Shown: positions 42,931 to 53,933 of the stretch, in pieces | How positions within the stretch are numbered: the first letter of the stretch is position 1 | Layout of the letters: each line of letters begins with the position of its first letter | Origin: Polytrichum commune | Taxonomy: Eukaryota; Streptophyta; Polytrichopsida; Polytrichales; Polytrichaceae | Reading direction: 5' to 3' | NCBI GenBank assembly: GCA_950295325.1 | Contig: OX485808.1 | Location: 11,658,501-11,722,500 of the forward strand | DNA length: 64,000 nucleotides | Made by a program: the position numbers and the translations under genes | Notes under the pieces: generated by a model | Databases searched by the model: none | Told to the model about the DNA's origin: nothing | Seen by the model: the letters and a program-made list of their open reading frames with translations, nothing else

Positions 42931-43799
42931 ATATACCACATAACGCATTACTAGCAAGACCCATACCCCAAAACAACAATACGCATACTATGATTCTAAA
43001 CCCGATACCACCTGACAACTTGGGAAAGTTTAATATTAAGTTTTTTGAAGAAAACACCACGCAAATTGACACCCTAATTACCCTCCTTGAAAATCACGAC
43101 TATCTCACATGCACCCAATGGAAAAATGCATGCGCTACATTAGACAACATAATAGAAAAAATTTCAAAAACCATAGAAGAAACATGTAGTGCAACCCCAA
43201 TACAATAACTTACAAATCGCACAACCCAACAAGGTGGCTTCCTACCGCGCAAACTAACCAAACAATGGAAAAAACACCTAGCTACATATCATCTTATCAG
43301 AAAAACTATATACATTCCAAAAAATGACCCGAACTGGTAAACGCACCCAATACTAACTGAAATACGTAACCACCAACATGTATAAATCCCCCACCCTCCA
43401 ACAACAAACACCTCGGTAAATGTATTAATAGACGAAATAGCAGCTATCGCAAAAACCGCCAACAAACAAGCTAGAAACATAACCACCAAATACACTAAAA
43501 ATTGCATACTAAAAGCAATATCCAAATATAGACAACTCTACGAAAATAGCCCTAAGAAAATAAATAGGAAAGTATTCAAAAACTTCGAAACCTCACCGCT
43601 TGACTCCATCACGGATAGACAAAACAACATCTTCACCAACCCTGAGAACATCTCAAAAGAAATTTACATACAACAATCCATTAGTAACCGCCCCACAGTT
43701 CCCACTTGCCACCACCAACCAAGACACCCACAACATTGTACGTGTAATGTAAGACAATACCCATGGTACGACCTTGACGGCTTTACCATAGACCAACGA

Positions 43800-44720
43800 G
43801 TAGAACCTCAAATCCCACTCCATACATACTTTGATCAAGCAACATATGATCTATGCCTAAAAAATCTTGGTAATAATAAAGCCCCTGGCCCTGACAAAAT
43901 TCCCAACTCAATCCTAAAAAATATGTCACCACGTTTCCACAAAATTTTATTTTTATTTTTCAAATACTGCTATAAAGATAAACAAATCCCTGCATCATGG
44001 AAAACTAGCCTCACAGTTCTATTTTACAAAAAATGGGATCTATCACAACTAACGAACCATAGACCTATCGCTCTAGCTAACACCATATACAAACTTTACA
44101 CAAGCACATTGACATCTATCATCTCTGCCTACGGAGAAAAACACCAAACACTACATGATAGTCAAGAAGGATTTCGAGCAGAAAGATGAACATCCAGACA
44201 ATTCCAAGTACTTATTGCTGCATTAGAAGATGCAAGATTCATAAACCAAGACATCTATATTCTCTACATAGACTTCAAATATGCCTTTGGATCCATTGAC
44301 CACGCAAGACTCCTAGTCATAATGAAAGACCTCGGATATCCAAATGATGTCATAAAACTAATTGGGAACATATATTCACAATCCACTACTATATTCACTG
44401 GAATACATTTTGATAAAAGAAAACTTATCCCCATTCAAAGATGAATAATATAAGGAGATACCCTAAACCCATACCTATTCCTCATATTTCTAAAATCCCT
44501 CCTTAGATGGTTACAACAAGGAAATAATGGATACACATTCGAAACCTCTAAAGTAAAAATCTCCTTAGCAGCATATGCCGACGACTTAGCAATCATTGCT
44601 AACAAACTAAAATCCCTACAAATACAACTCAACAAACTTGTCAAATTTTGTGAATGCGCCGGCATGGACCTTGGAATCCCCAAATGCGCAGTAACTGGAT
44701 GCCCAAACAATTCCAAAATG
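43800..44720 (+). other. Reverse transcriptase domain of ORF2
   Basis: LGNNKAPGPDKIPNSILK (motif 0/1), SWKTSLTVLFYKKWD, NHRPIALANTIYKLY (motif 2), QEGFRAER followed by a stop, YIDFKYAFGSID (motif A; Asp present), a GDTLNPYLFL motif B with Gln of RQGD replaced by a stop, AAYADDLAII (motif C at 44574-44585) and LGIPKCAVTG (motif D). All catalytic aspartates are retained. Confidence 0.9.
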
Positions 44721-46383
44721 AGCCCCATAGCATTCAAAGTTTATATTCAAGCCACCAATGTACACTACAAAAACGAACCTATTCTAGTGTTAAATCAAAA
44801 CAAGCCATATACATATATTGGAATAAACCTAGCCTCCTCACTAAAATAGAAAACACAAATACACACCACCACCACCAAAGCCGTAAAACAATGCAAAGAA
44901 CTAGTAGTTTGCCCAGCCACTATGCAACAAAAAATTAATATGGCGGACACAGTCTTACGGGCTGGAATCGCATACAGATTCTACACCGTACCATATTCCT
45001 TACATGCCATCAAGAAACTAGACAAAAAGATTATCGCCCTTCACAAAACAATATGCGGAATTCCAAAATGCACATCAAACATAGCCACGCAACTCCCTCA
45101 CAATCTATTTGGAATAGAAGCCTTCTCACTTAAAAACACCTACCTACGATGTATCGGTGAACAACTACAACATGCCCTTAATGACACAGGAAGATTAGGG
45201 AAAATTTACAATGGACTACTACAATCTATATTAGCAAAATTTGGTGGCTCTGAAGTAATACCTCGCATCAAATATCACCACTGTGTCCGCTCACCTATAA
45301 CTAGAACACTATTCCTACTCAAAAAAGAAGCCGGAATCCACTTAAAAAGTACAATGGATAATTTCCTATTAAACACTTCCCCACTCAAAAATGTTTGGAT
45401 GAAAGAAGCACAACACATCCACGGCCTAAACCCTCAAACATCGCTTAAACTACTACAAAAGTTACTAATGCACAATATATTTAGGCTAGAGCAAATCACC
45501 CTTCCCAATGGCCTTAATATGATGAGTCCAACCGATTTTAGAAACTTTCATTCTAGCCCCACCAAACTAATTAAAAATGCACTAAATATTGCTCAACAAC
45601 TATTCTGCCACCCATCCTGTCCCCCGCAATGCCGACAACCGTGCCCTCATCACCGTCCCTCAAGAACACTAAAAGATAAATACATTATAATAAATCACAA
45701 CATTCTTCCTAGACAACCCGAACCCCCAGTACACCCCCCAAATCCACCCCACCCGCACCAACCCCCCCCCCACACCAAGAAACGTCTTTAATAACCCTAG
45801 ACAATTCCCTATCTACATCATCCTTGATCATAAACAACGACACTACACTGATTCCAATGGGATAAAGAGAAATGATACATCATATCTATGCCAATGGATA
45901 ATAAGAAACAATAACACATACAAAAAATGGCGAACCCAAAGAGACTTATTCCCCTGGTACGACACTAATACATGTACCCATAATACTGAACTATTAATTC
46001 AGTACTATATCAAAAAACAACACAAACATTTCTCAAACCTAATAAATGCCCACTTCGCTATAGAACAACAACGTGATACAATATATGTTACCCCCGCTAC
46101 AATTATACCAATGGTACATATCTCTATCTACAAATGCAACCCCGAGAGTGATATAGAAACCAACGCCAACACTATACAAACACATTTTGATATCGCCCAC
46201 ATATATGAAGATAATGGACGACACCTCATCACCATCCCCAAAACCAGACTACACTGGTTATAGAAACAATACCAACTCGTAAAAAACACCCCACATGGAC
46301 TAGAACCACCCAAACACTAATTTGAAACTGAAATTGTATGGCTATACCAACGATACAAATACCGCATCCCAAAGAATGACCCT

Positions 46384-46870
46384 TTGAAACTAGCCCAATA
46401 CACACTACCAACACCAATATTAAACTTCCTCACCACATCATTTAATGTTAACCACTCATATTTTTCATCTCCAGTCACATGCCCTATACACCTCAACCAA
46501 TTCTACTCACCATTCCCAAGAGACAAAATATTTGGATCCATAGGGAAAGCCTTCGATCATAAATGGAAAGGAACAGGATACGCCCACCCAAATAATGCAA
46601 CATACCTACTACAGGCCATACATTAGGCTCGTCTTGCCGCCAAAATAGACCCATATACCATCACAATAATCATATCACCAAATACCAACTGGTACCAAAA
46701 CTCTGACCCACATTCCAATCCATATCCAAACACACATATCATCGCCCACTTTGCCGCAGATACCATTACATACGAAGAACCCACTATACCACCAGAATTA
46801 AACATACCTAGAAAAGAACCTTCCTCTATACAAATATTCTGCATACACCACCAAAATAACACCATAGGAA
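46384..46870 (+). other. PCIF1/DNA N6-methylase-like segment within ORF2
   Basis: Reads LNQFYSPFPRDKIFGSIGKA, then FDHKWKGTGYAHPNN, then a helix interrupted by a stop at 46624 (TGG to TAG likely), then TITIIISPNTNWYQN. The order YxSPF, D-xx-FGS-x-G, NPPF-like, and hydrophobic strand with xPxxxW resembles the AdoMet-dependent domain of PCIF1 and related mobile-element methylases. The NPPF motif is altered to HPNN, so activity is doubtful. The assignment is from pattern memory only. Confidence 0.45.
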
Positions 46871-47072
46871 CTCACGACCAATTAAACCAACTCACCTATA
46901 TAGCAAACAATCTCTCAATACAACAACTACACACCCAAATTGCCACACACACTCCCCCACGTACCCCTGTCAATGCTAGTAAAAAATGGTCCAAACTCAA
47001 TTACCCAAATACCCCTCTATTCAATGTAACACCTATACCTCAACTACCTAACTAAAATTCCACCCACAATTC

Positions 47073-47500
47073 ATCTACTACACCGATGGCTCATTCAAAA
47101 AACCTAAAGAAATCCTCCCAGGAACATGAAGAAGAGAAAAAACAGGATATGGCATCTATAGCCCTAAAGGGCTTAGCATCTCCAAAAGACTACATGGTCA
47201 TCAAAATATCCTACGTGCAGAAATGATTGCTATCCATGAAACACTACGAATCATTAATAACCAATACCCAAATGAATCCGCATACATATTTACTGATAGT
47301 CTAAACGTACTATATCTACTAAACACACAAATTAAACACCCCACACTACACAATAGTCACCCCGACCAAGTCACACTCGCCTCCATGGTCCGACTGCTTC
47401 AAAACCGATCCCAACCTATCACACTATACAAAATAAGGGCACATATCAACATAGACGGTAACGAACAAGCGGATAAACTAGCAAAAGAAGGCCTAGGCCT
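47073..47500 (+). other. RNase H domain of ORF2
   Basis: YYTDGSF (first Asp, 47085), LRAEMIAIHE (Glu), IFTDSLNVLYLL (second Asp), KIRAHINIDGNEQADKLAKE (last Asp, with the His). The full D-E-D-D set is present. It would remove RNA template during second-strand synthesis. One TGA lies between the first Asp and the Glu. Confidence 0.88.
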
Positions 47501-47779
47501 ACCTCATGAAAACGCTATACATCCATTCGAACATGCCCACGCTATACCATATTACTATCAAAAAGACGAATGGCCCTCCATGATAGACACACCAGACAAA
47601 GGCCCTGTTAGATTCCTAGAAAAACAAATTATAAAATACGATAAAATAAAAAACCTATAACCTATGGCCACACACACCCCTAATATCCATAAATGGACAG
47701 GAAATGCAAACATCGACAAAGAACTCTCCAATGAATTCTGGAACAACCCTAATATTACAGACAAACCAAAATCCTGCCT

Positions 47780-48400
47780 CATCAAATTTCGTACGGGAAC
47801 TTACATGGGCCACGCCAGGATACAACTCTTCTTTGGCAAGCAAAGATACCCTACCATTACTTGTCCTATCTGTAACTCATATGAACCAGACACGTGGCTA
47901 CACGTACTACTTACATGTAGACAACAACATATACACTCACTTCATGTTAAAAGACATAACAAAGCTGTATGGGAAATAAGAAAAATGCTAATATCGTCCG
48001 AAAAATCCAGATGTTACACTCTCATGAACGCTGGTACATTCAATAACAACCCCCAAGAAAACACCGTTCCTAACTGGCTATTACCATGTACATGTGGAAC
48101 CCAAAGATGCCATTGTAACGCCCAATTTAGACCCGACATCCTCTGCGTTAAAGGGTTGCCATACCAAAACGAACCACCCACAAATATTGACCAAAATCTT
48201 ATCATACAATTCATTGAATTCACATATTGTAACGACAAATTCTCACCGGAAACACTCGAAGCTAAAGCTAACAAATATAGACCCTTAATAGAAAACATAG
48301 CTGCTAAAGGCTGGAAAATTGACCCGATCATCGTTATTACGGCAGGCGCTAGAGCTGCAATACACACCCCATCAATGAAAATACTTGAAGACAAATTCAA
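47780..48400 (+). other. CCHC knuckle and restriction-like endonuclease of ORF2
   Basis: CPICNSYEPDTWLHVLLTC gives C-x2-C...H...C (from 47862), followed by a KRHNKAV basic motif, then FRPDILCVKG (R-P-D), QFIEFTYCND (Glu in place of Asp), ETLEAKANKYRPLI (K...KY) and PIIVITAGARAAI (VGARG-like). This is the order of the R2/R4-type RLE: zinc knuckle, RHN, RPD, D/E, K-x3-Y. In R2 elements this domain cuts target DNA. The reading frame is intact here from 47664 to 48557. Confidence 0.75.
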
Positions 48401-48546
48401 ACTACCTATGTCAGCCATTCGAAACACCTTTAAAAACATAAACACCATTGCCATACAATATGTCATGTCCATCTTCCTCCACAAAAGAAGATTAGAAAAT
48501 AATCAACCTCTACCTCAATTACAAGACCCCCCTAGTCAACAAATAA

Positions 48547-48897
48547 ATAAATACTAAATACTAAATACTAAAATAATAATAATTAAAACCACATTAGAAT
48601 ATATCAGCAACGGGCACAATTCCCCCTGCCACACGAAAGACGGGCTGCTAGGTGACATAAACATCACAGTCCCAATACTTACGCAAACACACTCACTAGA
48701 ATCTAAAACGCCAAGAGTTAAAACCTTGCACCAAACAATCCAAGACTAACTAGTCTTTATTGGATACTGGTTCTATCTGTTACTGGTTACTTGTGACTAT
48801 AGTGTCTACTCTCGAAAGGGGGAAGTAGTTCTATACCTCTATTCCTTTGCCCAGTGGGCTTAGGTCTAGGGTGGAACGAACAGACACTTCATTCACG
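48547..48897 (+). other. 3' UTR of the retrotransposon
   Basis: Starts with four copies of an AAATACT-like unit at the ORF2 stop, then about 330 bp with no coding signal and a more balanced base composition than ORF2. It leads to the terminal hairpin. Confidence 0.5.
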
Positions 48898-48960
48898 TCG
48901 GCCTCCTAACGGAGACCGAAGTTTCTCTTCTTCTTCTTCTTCTTCTTTCACTTCTTCTTG
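48898..48960 (+). terminator. 3' hairpin and TTC-rich tail of the retrotransposon
   Basis: TCGGCCTCC and GGAGACCGA (48898-48919) pair around a TAAC loop, leaving one internal C/A mismatch. A TTC/CTT repeat follows directly (48924-48958). Many non-LTR retrotransposons end in a stem-loop recognised by the RT, followed by a simple repeat, so this probably marks the 3' terminus. This is not a transcription terminator in the bacterial sense. Confidence 0.55.
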
Positions 48961-50425
48961 TCAAGGGCCATAAAGAGGGCCCACCCCATGGGGCAACCAT
49001 GAGTCAAACACAAATTATGCTTTCAAGCCATCCCAAACCATGAAAGAAAAAGCCATTTTCTATGGCAAGTTTGGACACCCATGTAATCGTATTCCACTCC
49101 TACATATGAAAAAATGAGTTCTACACTTGACCCCAAGTTTATATTTTTTGGTTTTACAAGTATCTAGATGTCAGTTGCACGATGCATAATGAAGAGTGCC
49201 ATTTGGTATTTTTTTTGTTCATGTTATTCATTTTTAAATTTGGCAATAGGATACAATTTTTTCATAAAATTGGAGTTAGGTCACAAGGGGAAGAGTTACC
49301 TTATTACGGCTAATGTGTTGGTGACAACATAGATTGCATACCTAACATTTGATGCATAGTTGGCACCAACCCACCAAACTTGTTTGGCCCGTTGCCTTCT
49401 TGGACTCCTTTTTTTCAAGTTTTTGTTCTAAAAAAAAAATGTCACCCTACTATTTATGGTGTAATTTGGCCTCATGAAGCCAAAAATAAAACATTAACCT
49501 GACCTCTAAAAACAAAGATGTCATAAACACATTATATATATATATATATCACTATTATTTTTTTATTTTTTTGGGGGGTGGATACCATGCATGTCCACTT
49601 TCTACTTTGCAAAGGATCGGTTAGGAGCAAGGTCTATTATCCTCTTGTAAACTTGTTGCCTACCACCCATATGTAGCTTGAATCTTCCCCCAACCATGTA
49701 CATGAACACCCTTGCCGCTTGCCCGTAAATGCTTGGGCAATCATAAAGTGGTTGATTTTTGGTCAAAGAGCCAAACCATCAATTTCCAAGCCTCTATTGG
49801 AGATACTCCTTTCACAAAATGTTTGAGTTAGGTTACAATACATTTTTTTATCATTGAGATTGAGCAAAAGACCTAATTTGTAGATTCTACACCGTTGAGA
49901 GTATTAAAATTTGCATGCCCAAAATGCAAACCAAAGTCTACGGATGCTTCAATCATGTGCCTCATATAACCTTCTCCTTTGCAACTTCTTACCTACTAAT
50001 GAGTAAATATTATTTCTACGTACCAAAATGGAAAATTTGGATGAAATTTTATGCTTATAGCATATTTAAAATCAGTTTTATTTTGGCTCAAGTGCATTTT
50101 CATGTGTCATGTGGAGTCCATTTCACAAGGCAACCCATGAAGGTCCACGAGCTCGGATTCACATTGGCCTCAAGGTCGCAGTTATTTTTCTGTAACACGA
50201 CTGACAATCTTCAAACATGTGTGTTAAGTCATTCATTAAAAAGTCATCGTTACACATCCTAGTAGATCCCAGTAAAGCAAGCATCACCAGACATTCATAG
50301 GACCAAAAGTGAGGTTGTAATGAAAAAATGTACACATAGCAGGAGTTTTCCTTGTTCTTTTGAAACAATCAATATCCTACAATCATCCCTAAGAGCAACA
50401 AGGTTTCCACTTCATTGCTCGACGA
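48961..50425. other. Intergenic, no gene seen
   Basis: AT-rich sequence with a (TA)n tract at about 49532-49549 and a T-rich/G-run stretch at 49556-49577. An open frame at 49915-50262 has no recognisable motif. Confidence 0.4.
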
Positions 50426-53400
50426 TCACGTCTGGCAAGGGAAAGTCTGGGTGACAGCAGGGAGTCGATGGAAACATGCAAGAAATTCTACATTACCCTC
50501 TGCACCTGTGATGGGAGACTGGATCCATCCTTGACAGCAGAAACCAAAACCCTCAACACCCTTAATCACACGCTCCAAAACCTGTTCAAAGAGTGCACTG
50601 AAAAATGTCAATAGCCACCATTTTCATCAACAATTTTTCACATGAAACTTTTGTATTTGGCACAAGGGAGGAAAAGTCCTGAGAAATACAAGACATCCAG
50701 ATGGACAGGGAAAATAAAAGACTGAACATATCAAATTCAGCCCCAATAGATGGATGAGGACAACCTATGCTTCTGTATCTTTATCACCTGGTTTCCTGAA
50801 ATTCTATGATTTTAGAGTTATCTGTAAAGACTTTGGGTCAAACTCCCTTATATGGTGAGTTTGAGAGCATAATAGAGTTATCCGCAAAGACCCTCAAAGA
50901 GATACAAAAATCGTGGGTTGGATCCTTCTTTGAGAAAACTTTCTATGAAGAGCTCCCTAGCTTATCGTGTTTCGGAGCCTATTTTGAAAGTTGGGTGCAA
51001 ATTTTGGGTCCACCTCTTCCCACCTCTCAAACTTTGAGAGAATTTTAGGATATGGGACCCATTGTCCTAAAGCCCAGATCAGCCTATGCAAGGCTAGCTT
51101 GGCCCACCCATCATAGTAGGACAAGCTAGAGAGCCGGGTTTCAAAAGCCCGGCACCACTCCTTATGGATGACAATTTAAGCATTAAGCAAACTTGGGTGA
51201 CTTTGTGTTAATTCTCAATAACTCACAGTTTGGGATTAAACCCATGGTTTCATCCACTTTACTTCATGAATAACTCTAATGTGACCTAAGTTTTAATAAG
51301 GCTCAAATCAACATGCTAAAAGAGTGGGCCTAGTTTAGGATCGGTGAACCATGCTAACCGATCCTAGTATAGGCCAATCCAGGATTTTTTGGGTGGTGGG
51401 TCCAATGGCTCAAAACCCTATTTTAATCCAAAAGTTCTCTCAAAGTTTAGTGGATTCAAAGTGGAGGTCCAAGGAGTTTCAAAAATAAACTCTGACACAG
51501 AATGCTCTAATGAGCTCTTAATGGAAATGTCCTTCAAAGAGGCACCAAACTCCTTGTTTGGTCCCTCTTTGAGAGATTTTGCAGATTCACCCTACTAAAG
51601 TGACACACTTCCTAGAATGATTACAAACTCAAATTAGTAGAATGATTACTTCTACTATAGAGTCAAAGTCAAAACAGGACGTGCTAAATTGAAATACATT
51701 TTGCACAATTTACCTCTTTGTGCACAGCTGGATCCCGTACAATGCCACCTCCTCCAACCTGCCCATCCATCCAACACATGAAGCTACAAAAGTCACAAAA
51801 CATCCTCCCCAGCACTGATGCAAATAAATGAGAATTTTGAGCGAGTAACAAACAACCTTCCATATATATTGCTATATATTACTTGCTACAAAGAACCATG
51901 AGATGCCAGTAGAAGAGAAAGAGGCAGCATATTTCCTCCCAACTAATAAGCTATTCCAGAATGTGCAGACCCAATATGAGATTTGACAAATTCAGGTTGC
52001 GAACCTGGTTACGGCGAGCCTCAAATTGAGGCTTGATGAGCGTGATTATAGATGATTCATGCTTCATCACAGAACATACAGCTGGCATCACCTACACCAA
52101 TACAAGCAGGCAATTAATTAAGGTAGAACAAAGACAAGCATACTCCAATCAAACCTAAGCATGCTGCTATCTGAAGAGGGATAAGTGACTTTTTATGACT
52201 TAAATAACTAAGTTGATTTTTGTGAACCTAAAAACAGAATCATTGCAATAGCAGGGTTGCAAGTCCTACTAGTAGAATAGAGATGAACGATAGATCAAGT
52301 GTGACCAAGTCCACCAATTCGGGAAGACCAGGTAGATAGCGGAGATTCGTTCTCTCTATGATGCTCACACGCTCGTCGACACGAATCTTCTCTGCAACCT
52401 GGAACACACGAGAGTATTTATTGATTTGTTGATATCTTCCTGATTAAAATGTTAATTTCCACTTGCAACAATGGAGTCTGCTTCAACAAAACTTTGTGGA
52501 TTCCAACAAATATACATCATGTTGGGTAAAACAAGACTTAAAAGTGAGAGTCTTACCTGGCCATAACCAACGTCAACACCATAGATTCTTGAGGCTCCAT
52601 TCTGTAACAGGCAATCTGTGAAGCCACCTGTTGACAGACCGGCATCAAGAACTACCTTCCCTGTCACATCATGTGCGAACTGCTGCAAAGCAGCTTCCAT
52701 CTTGTACCCTGCTCTGAATACAAACAATAACTTAATCCTTTTTTTCGTCTGTTACCTACAGTGAACTACACTTAGCAGCCACTTGTACATTGATTATCTG
52801 GGCCTCTTCATGCACAAAAACGTGTATGTGACCTACATGCTTTCATTTTTAGCTAATTATGTCAAAAGTGACCCTATCTAAAATTAACTCATTCTTCAAG
52901 TTCACTTTTCAAATCAGTTAAATACCTTAATCTTATTGAATATTTGGGCTAAAAATACACATTTTGCGCAAAAAAAATACTAGCATTTGGATCATCACTA
53001 TAACATATTAGTGTATGTTTAATTTCTCCTTGACATAAGATAACATACTAAAAAAAGCTTTGAGCCCATAAACATATGAAATATGATATTAGGCCTTGGT
53101 GAGGCTCGTAGAAATTGGGTACATCTACTATATAGTGGCAGACGCGGTGGTGGTGATTGGGTTGTCATGACATTCCCCAGCGTTTCCCACTGTTCTCCAC
53201 TGGTCTGGGAGGTAGGGGAACCGCACTAAAGTGTTGTGTCATATGTACAGGTGGAAAGGGCTGGGATGACACAGGCCCATACTAGTAGGTCATACCTCGA
53301 CCCCCTTGGTCTTGATTTGGTACATTTCCAGAATACCATCTGAACATCAACACTGCATCTAATTGCAGAGCATAAGAGATTATTTTTGTGCTACCTCTCA

Positions 53401-53933
53401 CTAAAGAAGCCTCTCACCTGCATACATATTTTGGGACTCCTGCAATGATGTCAATTTTGGACGTGGCCTTCACAGTCGTTCCTGCCTTTGCAGCCAGCTT
53501 CCCATCGACCAGCACCTTACCTGTTCCATTAAACATGCAAATCTCAATTCCTTGTACCAACAAATTGACCACCTATCTTTCCAAACCACTGGTAATAGTA
53601 GAAAATTATAAGTGGAAACTTAGCCTCACTTATTTCATAGTTTGTTGAAACGGCTGAGGATAGAAGAAGAATGACATAAAGCATGGTGGCAACTATGCCC
53701 ATGTGATATGCACATCATTTTACCATTTTCTTCAAGAAAACATGGTTGTCCTAGGTGCAGCCAGCAAAGTCCAATGTCATGTCAGATTGAAACACAGCAA
53801 TGAAAAAGCTACACACAAGGCCAGTAAGTTCATGCTTGCACCTTGTAAAATCCACGACTGGATCATTGTCCGACTATATTGTGGAAACTGCTCCATGCAC
53901 AATTCATCTAATCTCAATTTTTTCTTCGGCAAC
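50426..53933 (-). CDS. TlyA-type rRNA 2'-O-methyltransferase (S4 + FtsJ), 5' end incomplete
   Basis: Seven exons with GT-AG junctions and matching phases: 53933-53842, 53520-53418, 52713-52557, 52398-52270, 52091-52005, 51758-51714, 50581-50426 (255 residues to the stop). The N-terminal S4 RNA-binding domain reads LPKKKLRLDELC, SRTMIQSWILQGKVLVDGK and KAGT. A FtsJ-type Rossmann domain follows with GYKMEAALQQF (catalytic Lys), VLDAGLSTGGFTDCLL (AdoMet loop), VDLVTLDLSFIS (Asp), LIKPQFEARR (Lys) and NVEFLACFHR (Glu), completing a K-D-K-E tetrad. Plant databases often label such proteins 'hemolysin-related', but bacterial TlyA methylates rRNA riboses, and the plant form probably acts in an organelle. 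The first exon, with a targeting peptide, is missing from this model. It must end in phase 2. Confidence 0.9.
50811..51240 (+). repeat. Dispersed repeat in the last TlyA-type intron (partner at 29.3 kb)
   Basis: Same order of words as 29303-29645 (GCCTATTTTGAAAGTTGGGTG, CTATGCAAGGCTAGCTTGG, AAACTTGGGTGACTTT). The start motif AGAGTTATCYGYAAAGACYY occurs twice here (50814 and 50874). A related inverted segment occurs near 51500-51590 (TGTCCTTCAAAGAGGCACCA), so a longer inverted-repeat element is possible. Confidence 0.55.

Larger units (their letters stand above)
41319..48557 (+). pseudogene. Retrotransposon ORF2 polyprotein: 2A-APE-RT-methylase-like-RNaseH-RLE, decayed
   Basis: Almost all conserved parts lie in one frame (41319-41660, 41943-42857, 42894-43208, 43850-45791, 47223-48557), with 46.3-47.0 kb in part in another. 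Domain by domain: 2A-like GDIETNPGP (41508-41534); APE/EEP endonuclease, NIITWNVASFN to SNHYPITL with GDFNR (42174-42930); RT with NKAPGPDKIP, YIDFKYAFGSID and YADD (43800-44720); a long RT C-terminal region to 45791, ending in Pro/His; a PCIF1-like segment (46440-46870); RNase H with all four acidic residues (47073-47500); CCHC and RLE (47860-48380). Stops at 42855, 43206, 44187, 44442, 44451 and 47658 mostly read as CAA/CAG/CGA turned to stop codons, and TGG to TAG at 46624. Confidence 0.85.
38994..48960 (+). mobile_element. Non-LTR retrotransposon with dual endonucleases (Dualen-like), decayed
   Basis: Two degenerate ORFs on the plus strand. ORF1 has an RRM-like region. ORF2 has, in order, a 2A-like peptide, APE endonuclease, reverse transcriptase, a PCIF1/DNA-methylase-like segment, RNase H, and a CCHC knuckle with restriction-like endonuclease. 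A hairpin and a TTC-rich tail mark the 3' end (48898-48960). The 5' boundary is uncertain and may extend to the repeats at 36.8-38.3 kb. The plus strand is strikingly A- and C-rich and G-poor across 40.7-48.6 kb. Many stops and frameshifts make this copy inactive. APE plus RLE in one ORF is the defining feature of the Dualen/RandI group known from green algae. Confidence 0.85.

Noticed and set aside
42855-47660. Alternative genetic code or programmed readthrough to explain in-frame stops
   Set aside because: All three stop codons occur, frameshifts occur too, and host genes here use standard stops. Decay is simpler.
48780-48897. Possible tRNA-derived or snRNA-like sequence in the LINE 3' UTR
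   Set aside because: Some GGTCTAGGGTGG-like words are suggestive, but no A/B box pair or convincing fold could be drawn.
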